A stretch of 7,375 nt of DNA, from assembly GCA_938022295.1 (NCBI GenBank), contig CALIDR010000158.1, positions 1-7,375 of the forward strand. Reading direction: 5' to 3'. The position numbers and the translations under genes were made by a program. This DNA comes from an uncultured Burkholderiaceae bacterium. GTDB taxonomy: Bacteria > Pseudomonadota > Gammaproteobacteria > Burkholderiales > Burkholderiaceae_C. Shown in pieces: positions 1 through 5,318 of this stretch (its first letter is position 1; every line of letters starts with the position of its first letter). A model generated the notes under the pieces. The model was not told the DNA's origin. It did not search any database and saw nothing but the letters and a program-made list of their open reading frames with translations.

Positions 1-393
1 CAGAACTGGATGCTCGTGCTCGTCGCCGTCGTCTCCGGCGGCATGCTGCTGTGGCCCGTGATCGGCGGCGGCGGGGCGGGCAAGATCACGGTCAACGAGG
101 CGGTGCAGCTGATCAACCGCGAGAAGGCCGTGCTGATCGACGTCTGCGAGCCGGCCGAGTACGCCGCCGCCCACGCCGCCGGCGCGCGCAGCGCGCCGCT
201 GGGCAGTCTCGAGACGAGCAAGGCGCTGCCGTCGAACAAGGCGCTGCCGGTCGTCGTCGTCTGCCAGACCGGCGCGCGCGCCTCGCGCGCCGCGGCGATC
301 CTGCGCAAGCTCGGCTACGAGAACGCCAAGGTGCTCGCCGGCGGCCTGGCCGCGTGGCGCGAGGCGAACATGCCGATCGAGAAGTCGGCCTGA
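1..393 (+). CDS. Membrane-anchored rhodanese-like domain protein (5' end missing)
   Basis: A single rhodanese (sulfurtransferase-fold) domain behind an N-terminal membrane helix. The frame is open from base 1 (Gln-Asn-Trp before the Met at base 10), and relatives carry a few residues before this Trp, so the true start is probably just outside the window. Numbering from that Met, residues 2-18 are hydrophobic and form a likely transmembrane anchor. The domain shows DVCEPAEY (44-51), the active-site loop CQTGAR with candidate persulfide Cys85, and the closing VLAGGLAAW (108-116). The family position usually held by Arg after Asp-Val is Cys46 here. The neighbours grxC, secB and gpsA match the order around E. 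coli yibN, so this is probably a YibN-type protein. The family generally moves sulfane sulfur through a cysteine persulfide, but the physiological substrate is unknown. The domain call is firm and the exact role is not. Confidence 0.88.
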   Translation, partial: QNWMLVLVAVVSGGMLLWPVIGGGGAGKITVNEAVQLINREKAVLIDVCEPAEYAAAHAAGARSAPLGSLETSKALPSNKALPVVVVCQTGARASRAAAILRKLGYENAKVLAGGLAAWREANMPIEKSA

Positions 394-426
394 CGGCCTG
401 CCTGCCACGCCGTGGCCAAACTTGCA

Positions 427-447
427 GCCGGCGGGGATTTCGCCGGC
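427..447. other. Perfect stem-loop between rhodanese gene and grxC
   Basis: Inverted repeat GCCGGCG (427-433) / CGCCGGC (441-447), a 7-bp all-GC stem with a 7-base loop GGGATTT. It lies in the 117-base gap between the rhodanese stop and the grxC start. No T tract follows on either strand, so it is not a standard intrinsic terminator. It could be a processing or pausing hairpin, or chance in a GC-rich background. The rest of the gap holds only a weak GAGAAT box (452-457) with no convincing -35. Confidence 0.4.
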
Positions 448-510
448 CGCCGAGAATCCGCCCCGTCATCCTCCCCACGAAGGCGTGCCTCCGACACGCC
501 CCGCCCGCCG

Positions 511-771
511 ATGAACCGTGTCCAGATGTACACGAGCCTCGTGTGCCCGTACTGCCAGCGCGCCAAGGCGCTGCTGCGCCAGCGCGGCGTCGAGCACATC
601 GAAGAGATTCGCGTCGACCTCGAGCCCGGGCAGCGCGCCGTGATGATCGAGCGCACCGGCCGGCGCACGGTGCCGCAGATCTTCATCGGCGACACCCACG
701 TCGGCGGCTGCGACGACCTCGTCGCGCTCGACCAGCGCGGCGGCCTGCTGCCGCTGCTGCGCGGCGGCTGA
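511..771 (+). CDS. grxC: Glutaredoxin 3 (GrxC-type, dithiol)
   Basis: Small cytosolic thiol-disulfide oxidoreductase of 86 residues, the usual length for GrxC (about 85). It reduces protein disulfides and glutathione mixed disulfides using glutathione. Visible motifs are the dithiol active site CPYC at residues 12-15, the TVP motif with the cis-proline at 53-55 that contacts glutathione, and GGCDD at 65-69 near the C-terminus, another glutathione-binding element. The ATG at 511 was chosen because it puts the first beta strand (VQMYTS) and CPYC at the family's normal distance from the N-terminus. The frame stays open upstream, but those codons do not resemble the family, and no clear Shine-Dalgarno is visible. 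It follows the rhodanese gene and precedes secB, as in E. coli yibN-grxC-secB. A third cysteine (Cys67) sits inside the GGCDD motif, as in other GrxC proteins. Confidence 0.95.
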   Translation: MNRVQMYTSLVCPYCQRAKALLRQRGVEHIEEIRVDLEPGQRAVMIERTGRRTVPQIFIGDTHVGGCDDLVALDQRGGLLPLLRGG

Positions 772-837
772 CTTCCCTCGGGCGTCGGCGCCCCGCCACG
801 GCGGCGATCGGTCACGGTCGCGCCACGCCCCCTCGGC

Positions 838-843
838 CATAAT
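838..843 (+). promoter_or_regulatory. Possible -10 box upstream of secB
   Basis: CATAAT (838-843) matches 5 of 6 bases of the sigma70 -10 consensus and stands out in a GC-rich gap. No good -35 lies 16-18 bases upstream; the nearest candidate, GGTCAC at 810-815, is too far and weak. Transcription would begin near 850, just before the hairpin at 854-871. This is a pattern match only. Confidence 0.35.
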
Positions 844-853
844 CCCCGGCGCT

Positions 854-879
854 GCCCGCACCGCCGCGGGCCTTTTTTT
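854..879 (+). terminator. Intrinsic-terminator-like hairpin with T7 tract in the secB leader
   Basis: GCCCGC (854-859) and GCGGGC (866-871) form a perfect 6-bp GC stem with a 6-base loop. One C and then seven consecutive T residues (873-879) follow, the classic rho-independent form. It could end the rhodanese-grxC transcript, 83 bases after the grxC stop. It also lies only 14 bases before the secB ATG, so a secB mRNA must either start downstream in a very small space or read through it. That makes attenuation of secB possible. The structure is seen directly and the function is inferred. Confidence 0.7.
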
Positions 880-893
880 CGCGAAAGACCGCC

Positions 894-1376
894 ATGGCCG
901 AGCAAGACGCCCAACCCGTGTTCCAGATCCAGCGCATGTACCTGAAGGACCTGTCGCTGGAGCAGCCCAATTCGCCGCAGATCCTGCTCGAGCAGGCGCA
1001 GCCGCAGGTCGACATCAACCTCGCGGTGTCGGCCGAGCCGATCGCCGACGGGATCTTCGAGGTCTGCGTCACCGCCACCGTGACGACCAAGGTCAAGGAC
1101 AAGACGCTGTTCCTGATCGAGGCCAAGCAGGCCGGCATCTTCGAGATCCGCAACATCCCCCAGGACCAGATGCAGGCCATCATCGGCATCGCCTGCCCGG
1201 GCATGGTCTACCCCTACCTGCGGGCGATCGTCTCCGACATCTGCACGCGCGCCGGCTTCCCGCCGGTGATCCTCTCGGAAGTCAACTTCCAGGCCATGTT
1301 CGAGGCCCAGCGCCAGCAGCAGATGGCCGGCAACGGCGGCGCCGCGGGCGGCAGCGGGATCATCACCACCGCCTGA
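894..1376 (+). CDS. secB: Protein-export chaperone SecB
   Basis: Cytosolic homotetrameric chaperone that keeps preproteins unfolded and hands them to SecA for export through SecYEG. The 160-residue product is close to the E. coli length (155) and aligns along it: FQIQRMYLKDLSLEQPNSPQ (10-29), the central beta-strand region FEVCVTATVTTKV (55-67), GIFEIRNI (81-88), CPGMVYPYLR (101-110) and the helical PPVILSEVNFQAMFEAQRQQ (123-142). The last 18 or so residues are Gly/Ala-rich and would be a flexible tail, like the variable C-terminus of E. coli SecB. The ATG at 894 puts FQIQR where the family has it; a weak purine run GAAAGA (883-888) may serve as ribosome binding site. The start lies 14 bases after a terminator-like T tract. 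gpsA follows after 47 bases, as in E. coli. Confidence 0.97.
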   Translation: MAEQDAQPVFQIQRMYLKDLSLEQPNSPQILLEQAQPQVDINLAVSAEPIADGIFEVCVTATVTTKVKDKTLFLIEAKQAGIFEIRNIPQDQMQAIIGIACPGMVYPYLRAIVSDICTRAGFPPVILSEVNFQAMFEAQRQQQMAGNGGAAGGSGIITTA

Positions 1377-1408
1377 CGACGGCGGCACGGCCGCGCCCCC
1401 GCTCCTTC

Positions 1409-1420
1409 GCCGACGTCGGC
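1409..1420. repeat. 12-bp perfect palindrome just before gpsA
   Basis: GCCGACGTCGGC is fully self-complementary and ends three bases before the gpsA ATG, where a ribosome binding site would be expected. No Shine-Dalgarno is visible here. It could be a dimeric regulator site, but short GC palindromes are common in DNA of this composition. Confidence 0.2.
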
Positions 1421-1423
1421 GCG

Positions 1424-2455
1424 ATGCGCATCACCCTGCTCGGCGCCGGGGCCTGGGGCACCGCGATGGCGGTGCAGGCCGCGCCGCGCCACGACGTGTG
1501 GCTGTGGGCGCGCAGCGCCGAGCACGTCGAGCGCCTGCGCGCCGAGGGCACCAACGCGCGCTACCTGCCCGGCGTCGCGCTGCCGCGCGAACTGCACCTC
1601 GGCGCCGACCTCGACGCCGCGCTCGCCCACGGCCGCGACGGCCTCGTCGTCGTCGCCACGCCGATGGCGGCGCTGGCGTCGATGCTCGGCGCCGTGCCCG
1701 ACGACGCCTGGGTGCTGTGGCTGTGCACGGGCTTCGAGGCGGGCACCGGCCGCCTGGGCCACGAGATCGCGCAGGCGCTGCGTCCGGCGCTGCGCGCGGG
1801 CGTGCTGTCGGGGCCGAGCTTCGCCGTGGAAGTCGCCCGCGGCCAGCCCACCGCCCTCGTCGCCGCGAGCACCGACGCGGCGCTGTGCGAGCGCGCGGTG
1901 CAGGCATTCCACACCGAGGCGCTGCGCATCTACACCTCCGACGACCCGGTGGGCGTCGAGGTCGGCGGCGCGGTCAAGAACGTGCTCGCGATCGCCACCG
2001 GCGTGTGCGACGGCCTGCAGCTCGGCCTGAACGCACGCGCGGCGCTGATCACGCGCGGGCTGGCCGAGATGACGCGCCTCGGGCTGGCGCTGGGCGCGCG
2101 CGCCGAGACGTTCATGGGGCTGTCGGGGCTCGGCGACCTCGTGCTCACCGCCACCGGCGACCTGTCGCGCAACCGGCGCGTGGGCCTGCGGCTGGCCGCC
2201 GGCGAGCCGCTGCCGGCGATCCTCGCCGCGCTCGGCCACGTCGCCGAGGGTGTCTACAGCGCGCGCACCGTGCTCGAGCGCGCGCGCGCGCTCGGCGTCG
2301 CGATGCCGATCACGGAAGCCGTCGTCGCGCTGCTCGACGGCGCGCTGACGCCGGCGCAGGCGGTCGACCGCCTGATGGCGCGCCAGGCGCGGCCCGAGGG
2401 CGAAGCCGCGGCACTGCGCCCGCCCGGGCAGGCGGCTCAGACGCCGCCCGCATAG
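1424..2455 (+). CDS. gpsA: NAD(P)+-dependent glycerol-3-phosphate dehydrogenase
   Basis: Cytosolic enzyme that reduces dihydroxyacetone phosphate to sn-glycerol 3-phosphate, the backbone precursor of phospholipids. The 343 residues are near the usual 330-340. The N-terminal Rossmann fold has the dinucleotide loop GAGAWGTA (7-14). Further motifs are NARYLPG (44-50), GPSFAVEV (130-137), VGGAVKN (180-186) with catalytic Lys185, GLNARAALITRGLAEM (201-216), GLGDL (235-239), SRNRRVG (248-254) and VAEG (273-276). One position is odd: the segment that reads (T/C)KG(F/L)E in the family is CTGFE (101-105), with Thr102 where a nearly invariant substrate- and cofactor-contacting Lys is expected. ACG versus AAG is a one-base difference. 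The last 25 or so residues are Ala/Pro-rich and not family core. The ATG at 1424 puts GAGAWG at residue 7, the normal place. The 3' end overlaps trmL on the opposite strand by 19 bases. Confidence 0.95.
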   Translation: MRITLLGAGAWGTAMAVQAAPRHDVWLWARSAEHVERLRAEGTNARYLPGVALPRELHLGADLDAALAHGRDGLVVVATPMAALASMLGAVPDDAWVLWLCTGFEAGTGRLGHEIAQALRPALRAGVLSGPSFAVEVARGQPTALVAASTDAALCERAVQAFHTEALRIYTSDDPVGVEVGGAVKNVLAIATGVCDGLQLGLNARAALITRGLAEMTRLGLALGARAETFMGLSGLGDLVLTATGDLSRNRRVGLRLAAGEPLPAILAALGHVAEGVYSARTVLERARALGVAMPITEAVVALLDGALTPAQAVDRLMARQARPEGEAAALRPPGQAAQTPPA

Positions 2456-2910
2456 CCGAGCCGCCGCCAGGCCTCGAACACCGCCACCGCCACCGCGTTG
2501 CTCAGGTTCAGGCTGCGCTGGCCGGGGCGAATCGGCAGCCGCAGCCGCTGCGCCGGCGCGAAGGTCGCCAGCACGTCGGCGGGCAGCCCCGCGCTTTCGC
2601 GTCCGAACACGAGCCAGTCGCCGGCGCGCCAGTCGACGTCGTCGAAGCGGCGCTCGCCGCGCGTCGTGAACGCGAAGCAGCGCGCCGGGTCGGGGTGCGC
2701 GTCGCGCCACAGCGCCGCCCACGAGGCGTGGCGGCGCACCGGCGCGTACTCGTGATAGTCCAGGCCGGCACGCCTGAGCAGACGGTCGTCCATCGAGAAG
2801 CCGAGCGGCTCGACGAGGTGCAGCGCGCAGCCGGTGTTGGCGGCCAGTCGGATCACGTTGCCGGTGTTGGGCGGGATCTCCGGCTGCACCAGCACGACGT
2901 GGAACGTCAC
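2437..2910 (-). CDS. trmL: tRNA (cytidine(34)-2'-O)-methyltransferase TrmL (YibK family, SPOUT fold)
   Basis: SPOUT-class, SAM-dependent methyltransferase that methylates the ribose of the wobble nucleotide (C34/cmnm5U34) in tRNA-Leu isoacceptors. From the GTG at 2910 the product is 157 residues, the same length as E. coli TrmL. The SPOUT knot motifs are all present: NTGNVIRLAANTG (15-27), FGRESAGLP (102-110) and PGQRSLNLSNAVAVAVFEAW (129-148). These form the trefoil-knot SAM pocket and dimer interface in the family. No ATG exists near the conserved N-terminus FHVVLVQPEIPPNTGN, so the start is GTG, either at 2910 (preferred; length and alignment) or 2922, four codons upstream. comF ends at 2928, so the two genes are nearly contiguous and probably co-transcribed. 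The stop lies inside the 3' end of the convergent gpsA. Confidence 0.94.
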   Translation of the reverse strand: MTFHVVLVQPEIPPNTGNVIRLAANTGCALHLVEPLGFSMDDRLLRRAGLDYHEYAPVRRHASWAALWRDAHPDPARCFAFTTRGERRFDDVDWRAGDWLVFGRESAGLPADVLATFAPAQRLRLPIRPGQRSLNLSNAVAVAVFEAWRRLGYAGGV

Positions 2911-2927
2911 CGGCGCGTGCACGGCGT

Positions 2928-3653
2928 TCAGCCCGGCGGCGGCGTGCGCGCCAGCGTCCACAACTGCACCCCGGCCGCGCCGGCCCGGCGCAGCGTGCGC
3001 GCCGCTTCGGCCGCCGTCGCGGTGGTCGTCACGACGTCGTCGACGAGCGCGACGCGCCTGCCGCGCAGCGCCGCCGCGCGCTGCGGTTCGACGCCGAACG
3101 CGCCGCGCACCGCGGCGGCGCGGTCGGCGCGCGGCAAGTCCGCCAGCGGCGGCGTCTCGACGAGGCGGCGCAGCAGCGCCGCGTCGGCGGCGACGCCCAG
3201 CCGGCGTGCCGCCCGCCGCGCCAGCTCCCACGCCTGGTTGTAGCCCCGCTCGGCGAGCCGGCGCGGCGCCAGCGGCACCGGCAGCACCAGGTCCGCGGCC
3301 GGCAGCGCGGCAGCGCGCACGGCGTCGGCGAGCAGCGCGGCGAGGACGCCGGCGCGGTCGAGCCCGTGGCCGAACTTGAACGCGCCGATCACGTCGGCCC
3401 AGGGGAACGCGTAGTCCAGCGCGGCGACGGCCGCCTCGAACGGCGGCGGGGCGCGCTGGCAGTCGGCGCACACCGCCGCCGCCGCCGGCACGACGACGGC
3501 GCAGCGTGCGCAGCGCGTGCGCGGCGGCGCGAAACGGGTGCGGCAGGCCTCGCACACGCGGCCACCCGCCCATTGCCGGCACACGACGCACGGCGTGGGC
3601 AGCCGCGGCAGACCGCGCGATGGGGACGACGACGTGCGCTGGCCGGGGACCAT
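2928..3653 (-). CDS. comF: ComF family protein (phosphoribosyltransferase-like, zinc-ribbon N-terminus)
   Basis: ComF/GntX-type protein, predicted cytosolic. The family is linked to DNA uptake in naturally competent bacteria, but its enzymatic activity is not established. From the ATG at 3653 it has 241 residues. The N-terminal third has four CxxC pairs (22/25, 34/37, 48/51, 62/65), consistent with zinc ribbons. Next come the family block FPWADVIGAFKFGHG (83-97), LPVPLAPRRLAERGYNQAWELAR (124-146) and the PRPP-loop segment LVDDVVTTTAT (203-213). The loop commonly reads DDVxTTGxT; here Gly is Thr211. Family length and the position of the first CxxC favour a start near here; in-frame ATGs at 3665 and 3680 are alternatives, and no ribosome binding site decides between them. 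trmL follows on the same strand, with its GTG 5-17 bases after the comF stop, depending on which start is used. Confidence 0.9.
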   Translation of the reverse strand: MVPGQRTSSSPSRGLPRLPTPCVVCRQWAGGRVCEACRTRFAPPRTRCARCAVVVPAAAAVCADCQRAPPPFEAAVAALDYAFPWADVIGAFKFGHGLDRAGVLAALLADAVRAAALPAADLVLPVPLAPRRLAERGYNQAWELARRAARRLGVAADAALLRRLVETPPLADLPRADRAAAVRGAFGVEPQRAAALRGRRVALVDDVVTTTATAAEAARTLRRAGAAGVQLWTLARTPPPG

Positions 3654-3724
3654 GACGCTGACCATACACTGGCGCGCCATCCGAGGGCGTGCCGCCCTCG
3701 GCGCAGCGGCCGCCGTCCCCGACC
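3654..3724. promoter_or_regulatory. Divergent intergenic region between comF and the BioC-like gene
   Basis: This 71-base spacer must carry the 5' signals of both divergent genes. On the plus strand, TACACT (3665-3670) matches 4 of 6 bases of a -10 box and would place a transcript start near 3677, but no -35 is evident. The in-frame ATGs of comF at 3665 and 3680 fall here, as does an in-frame GTG of the methyltransferase at 3689, so true starts may shrink the spacer. No operator-like repeat was seen. Confidence 0.3.
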
Positions 3725-4630
3725 ATGCCCTCCGAGCCCGCCACCGTGCGCGACGACCTCGATCCGCGGGCCGTGCAGCGGCTGCTCGCGCGCGTGGCCG
3801 GCGCGCCCGAGCCGCCGTGGCTGCACGGCGAGGTGGCGCGCCGCATGGCGCAGCGCCTGCCGCTGATCCTGCGCACGCCGCACACGGTGCTGCAGTGGTC
3901 CGGCCATGCGGCGGCCAGCGACGCGCTGCTCGCCGCCGCGTACCCGAAGGCGCAGCGGCTCGTCGTCGAGCCCGGGCCGTCACGCGATCGCCCGCGCCGC
4001 GCGCCGTGGTGGTCGCGCCGGCGGTGGAGCGGCCCGGCGCCGGCCACCGTGATCGAGGGCGAACCACCGCCCGCGGCGGCCCAGCTGCTGTGGTCGAACC
4101 TCTTGCTGCACGTGGCCGCGGATCCCGCGGCGCTGTTCGCGCGCTGGAAGCGCGCGCTCGCCGACGACGGCTTCGTGATGTTCTCGACCTTCGGACCGGA
4201 CACGCTCGCCGAGCTGCGCGCGGTCTACGCCGAGCAGGGCTGGCCGCCGCCCGGCCCAGCGTTCGTCGACATGCACGACCTCGGCGACATGCTCGTCGGC
4301 GCCGGCTTCGCCGACCCCGTGGTCGACCAGGAGACGCTCGTGCTGACGTGGCCCGACGGCGAAGCGCTGCTGCGCGAACTGCGCTCGCTCGGCGCCAACG
4401 TGCACCCGCGCCGGGCGGCCGGCCTGCGCACGCCGCGCTGGAAGCAGCGCCTCGTCGAGGCCTTGCAAAAAAGGGCGGATGCGCAGGGGCGCATCGCGCT
4501 GCACTTCGAGATCGTCTACGGCCACGCGTTCAACGCGCCGCCACGGGTGCCGGTGGCCGCGCGCACGGAAGTGGAGGTCGACGACCTGCGGCGAATGGCG
4601 CGCGCCGGACGCCGTCCGGGAGCTATATGA
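3725..4630 (+). CDS. BioC-like class I SAM-dependent methyltransferase
   Basis: A 301-residue protein related to BioC, the malonyl-ACP O-methyltransferase of early biotin synthesis. The second half supports this: LLWSNLLLHVAADP (121-134), WKRALADDGFVMFSTFGPDT (141-160), the segment around MHDLGDMLVGAGFADPVV (183-200), and LRELRSLGANVHPRR (216-230), which resembles the BioC LRSLKGIGATH region. The first half is unusual. Instead of a clear Gly-rich SAM loop it has WSGHAAASDALLAAAYPKAQ (58-77), then VVEP (80-83) as the acidic strand end, then an Arg/Trp-rich stretch (86-102) of about seven Arg and three Trp. SAM binding is therefore probable but not proven by motif. The ATG at 3725 fits the family N-terminus (residues 30-41 read as PPWLHGEVARRM); a GTG at 3689 is possible. 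No biotin gene is adjacent and the cox genes follow downstream, so the substrate is open. Confidence 0.8.
   Translation: MPSEPATVRDDLDPRAVQRLLARVAGAPEPPWLHGEVARRMAQRLPLILRTPHTVLQWSGHAAASDALLAAAYPKAQRLVVEPGPSRDRPRRAPWWSRRRWSGPAPATVIEGEPPPAAAQLLWSNLLLHVAADPAALFARWKRALADDGFVMFSTFGPDTLAELRAVYAEQGWPPPGPAFVDMHDLGDMLVGAGFADPVVDQETLVLTWPDGEALLRELRSLGANVHPRRAAGLRTPRWKQRLVEALQKRADAQGRIALHFEIVYGHAFNAPPRVPVAARTEVEVDDLRRMARAGRRPGAI
4605..4619. repeat. Short inverted repeat in the 3' end of the BioC-like gene
   Basis: CCGGACG (4605-4611) and CGTCCGG (4613-4619) are perfect arms around one base, so a folded RNA would have a 5-bp stem and a 5-base loop. The nearest T run (4644-4648) starts 24 bases later, too far for a standard intrinsic terminator. 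It lies inside codons for the Arg/Gly-rich tail. Confidence 0.25.
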
Positions 4631-4638
4631 GTCTGCGC

Positions 4639-4644
4639 TAGAAT
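4639..4644 (+). promoter_or_regulatory. Possible -10 box of the DUF2244-coxB-coxA unit
   Basis: TAGAAT (4639-4644) matches 5 of 6 bases of the sigma70 -10 consensus. It sits in the most AT-rich patch of the window (about 4623-4648, including five T residues), right after the methyltransferase stop and 100 bases before the next start. No -35 is seen at the proper distance. The remaining leader (4649-4745) holds a 10-bp palindrome, GCCTGCAGGC, and nothing else recognised. Confidence 0.4.
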
Positions 4645-4745
4645 TTTTCGAGATCGGTTGTCCAGGATCAAGGAACGCGGCAACTCGTCGGCGCCTGCAG
4701 GCCGTCGACGACGCAGCGGCCGCACCGCCCACACGTCACCCTCGC

Positions 4746-5318
4746 ATGAGTGCATCGATGGCTCCGAGCCCGCAGGGCTGGGCGGTGGCTGGCGCGTCCG
4801 CCACCGGCGCGACGCCGACGCCGCCCTGCGCCGACGTGGTGCAATGGGTCATGCGGCGCAACTGCTCGCTCGCGCCGCGCCAGCTGCTCGCGGTCTACGC
4901 GTCGCTGTGCATCGTGTCGCTGGCGATCGCGGGCGCCTTCTGGTGGCATGGCGCCGGGTTCGTCGCCGCCTTTGCCGGGCTCGAGTTGCTGGCGTTCGGC
5001 GCCGCGATCGTCGTCTACGCCCGCCACGCGAGCGACCGCGAGACGATCACGCTCGACGGCGAGGCGCTGCAGGTCGAGCACCGCTGCGGCGACCGCGTCG
5101 AGCGGCACGAGCTGCGGTCGCCGTGGCTGCGGGTCGAGGCGGCACGAGGGCGCGCCGGCCTCGTCGAGCTCGTGAGCGACGGCCGGCGCGTGAGCGTCGG
5201 GCGGTACATTCGGCCCCACGAGCGGTCGGGCCTCGCGGCCGAACTGCGGCGGGCCTTGGGTGCGACACGCGGCGGCACGCCGGGCGTGGCGAGGGAAACG
5301 CAATGGCAGACGAAGTGA
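4746..5318 (+). CDS. DUF2244 family two-helix membrane protein
   Basis: A 190-residue inner-membrane protein of the DUF2244 family, whose function is not established. After a low-complexity N-terminus (1-29, Ala/Pro/Ser/Thr-rich) comes the family signature RRNCSLAPRQL (37-47). Two hydrophobic helices follow at about 46-66 and 70-92, then a charged soluble domain: YARHASDRETITLDGEAL (91-108), a Val/Glu/Arg-rich strand region, and GRRVSVGRYIRPHERSGLAAELRRAL (146-171). The last 18 residues are non-family tail, and their codons contain the ribosome binding site and first codons of coxB. The ATG at 4746 is tentative because no Shine-Dalgarno precedes it; ATGs at 4758 and 4851 are in frame. The 16-base overlap with coxB implies translational coupling. 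DUF2244 genes are often found beside cytochrome oxidase genes, so a link to oxidase biogenesis is an inference from context. Confidence 0.88.
   Translation: MSASMAPSPQGWAVAGASATGATPTPPCADVVQWVMRRNCSLAPRQLLAVYASLCIVSLAIAGAFWWHGAGFVAAFAGLELLAFGAAIVVYARHASDRETITLDGEALQVEHRCGDRVERHELRSPWLRVEAARGRAGLVELVSDGRRVSVGRYIRPHERSGLAAELRRALGATRGGTPGVARETQWQTK
5291..5296 (+). promoter_or_regulatory. Ribosome binding site that fixes the coxB start
   Basis: GAGGGA lies 6 bases before the ATG at 5303, one of the few strong Shine-Dalgarno sequences in the window. It selects this ATG over in-frame ATGs at 5324 and 5342 and lies inside the DUF2244 coding sequence. Confidence 0.75.

Noticed and set aside
1214..2722. 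502-codon open frame on the minus strand opposite secB, gpsA and trmL
   Set aside because: Arg/Ala-rich shadow of gpsA with no family pattern; it crosses the gpsA and trmL coding regions.
2911..4203. N-terminal extension of the TrmL frame giving a 588-residue protein
   Set aside because: The extension runs through comF and the methyltransferase in a shadow frame. The family N-terminus begins at about 2910 and the comF frame has its own CxxC and PRPP motifs.
4467..4472. Run of six A in the BioC-like gene as a frameshift site
   Set aside because: The zero-frame phase is CAA AAA AGG, which does not fit the A AAA AAG slippery arrangement, and the frame stays family-like on both sides.
4627..4641. 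ATG overlapping the methyltransferase stop (ATGA), giving Met-Ser-Leu-Arg-stop
   Set aside because: Four codons, no ribosome binding site; not a credible gene.
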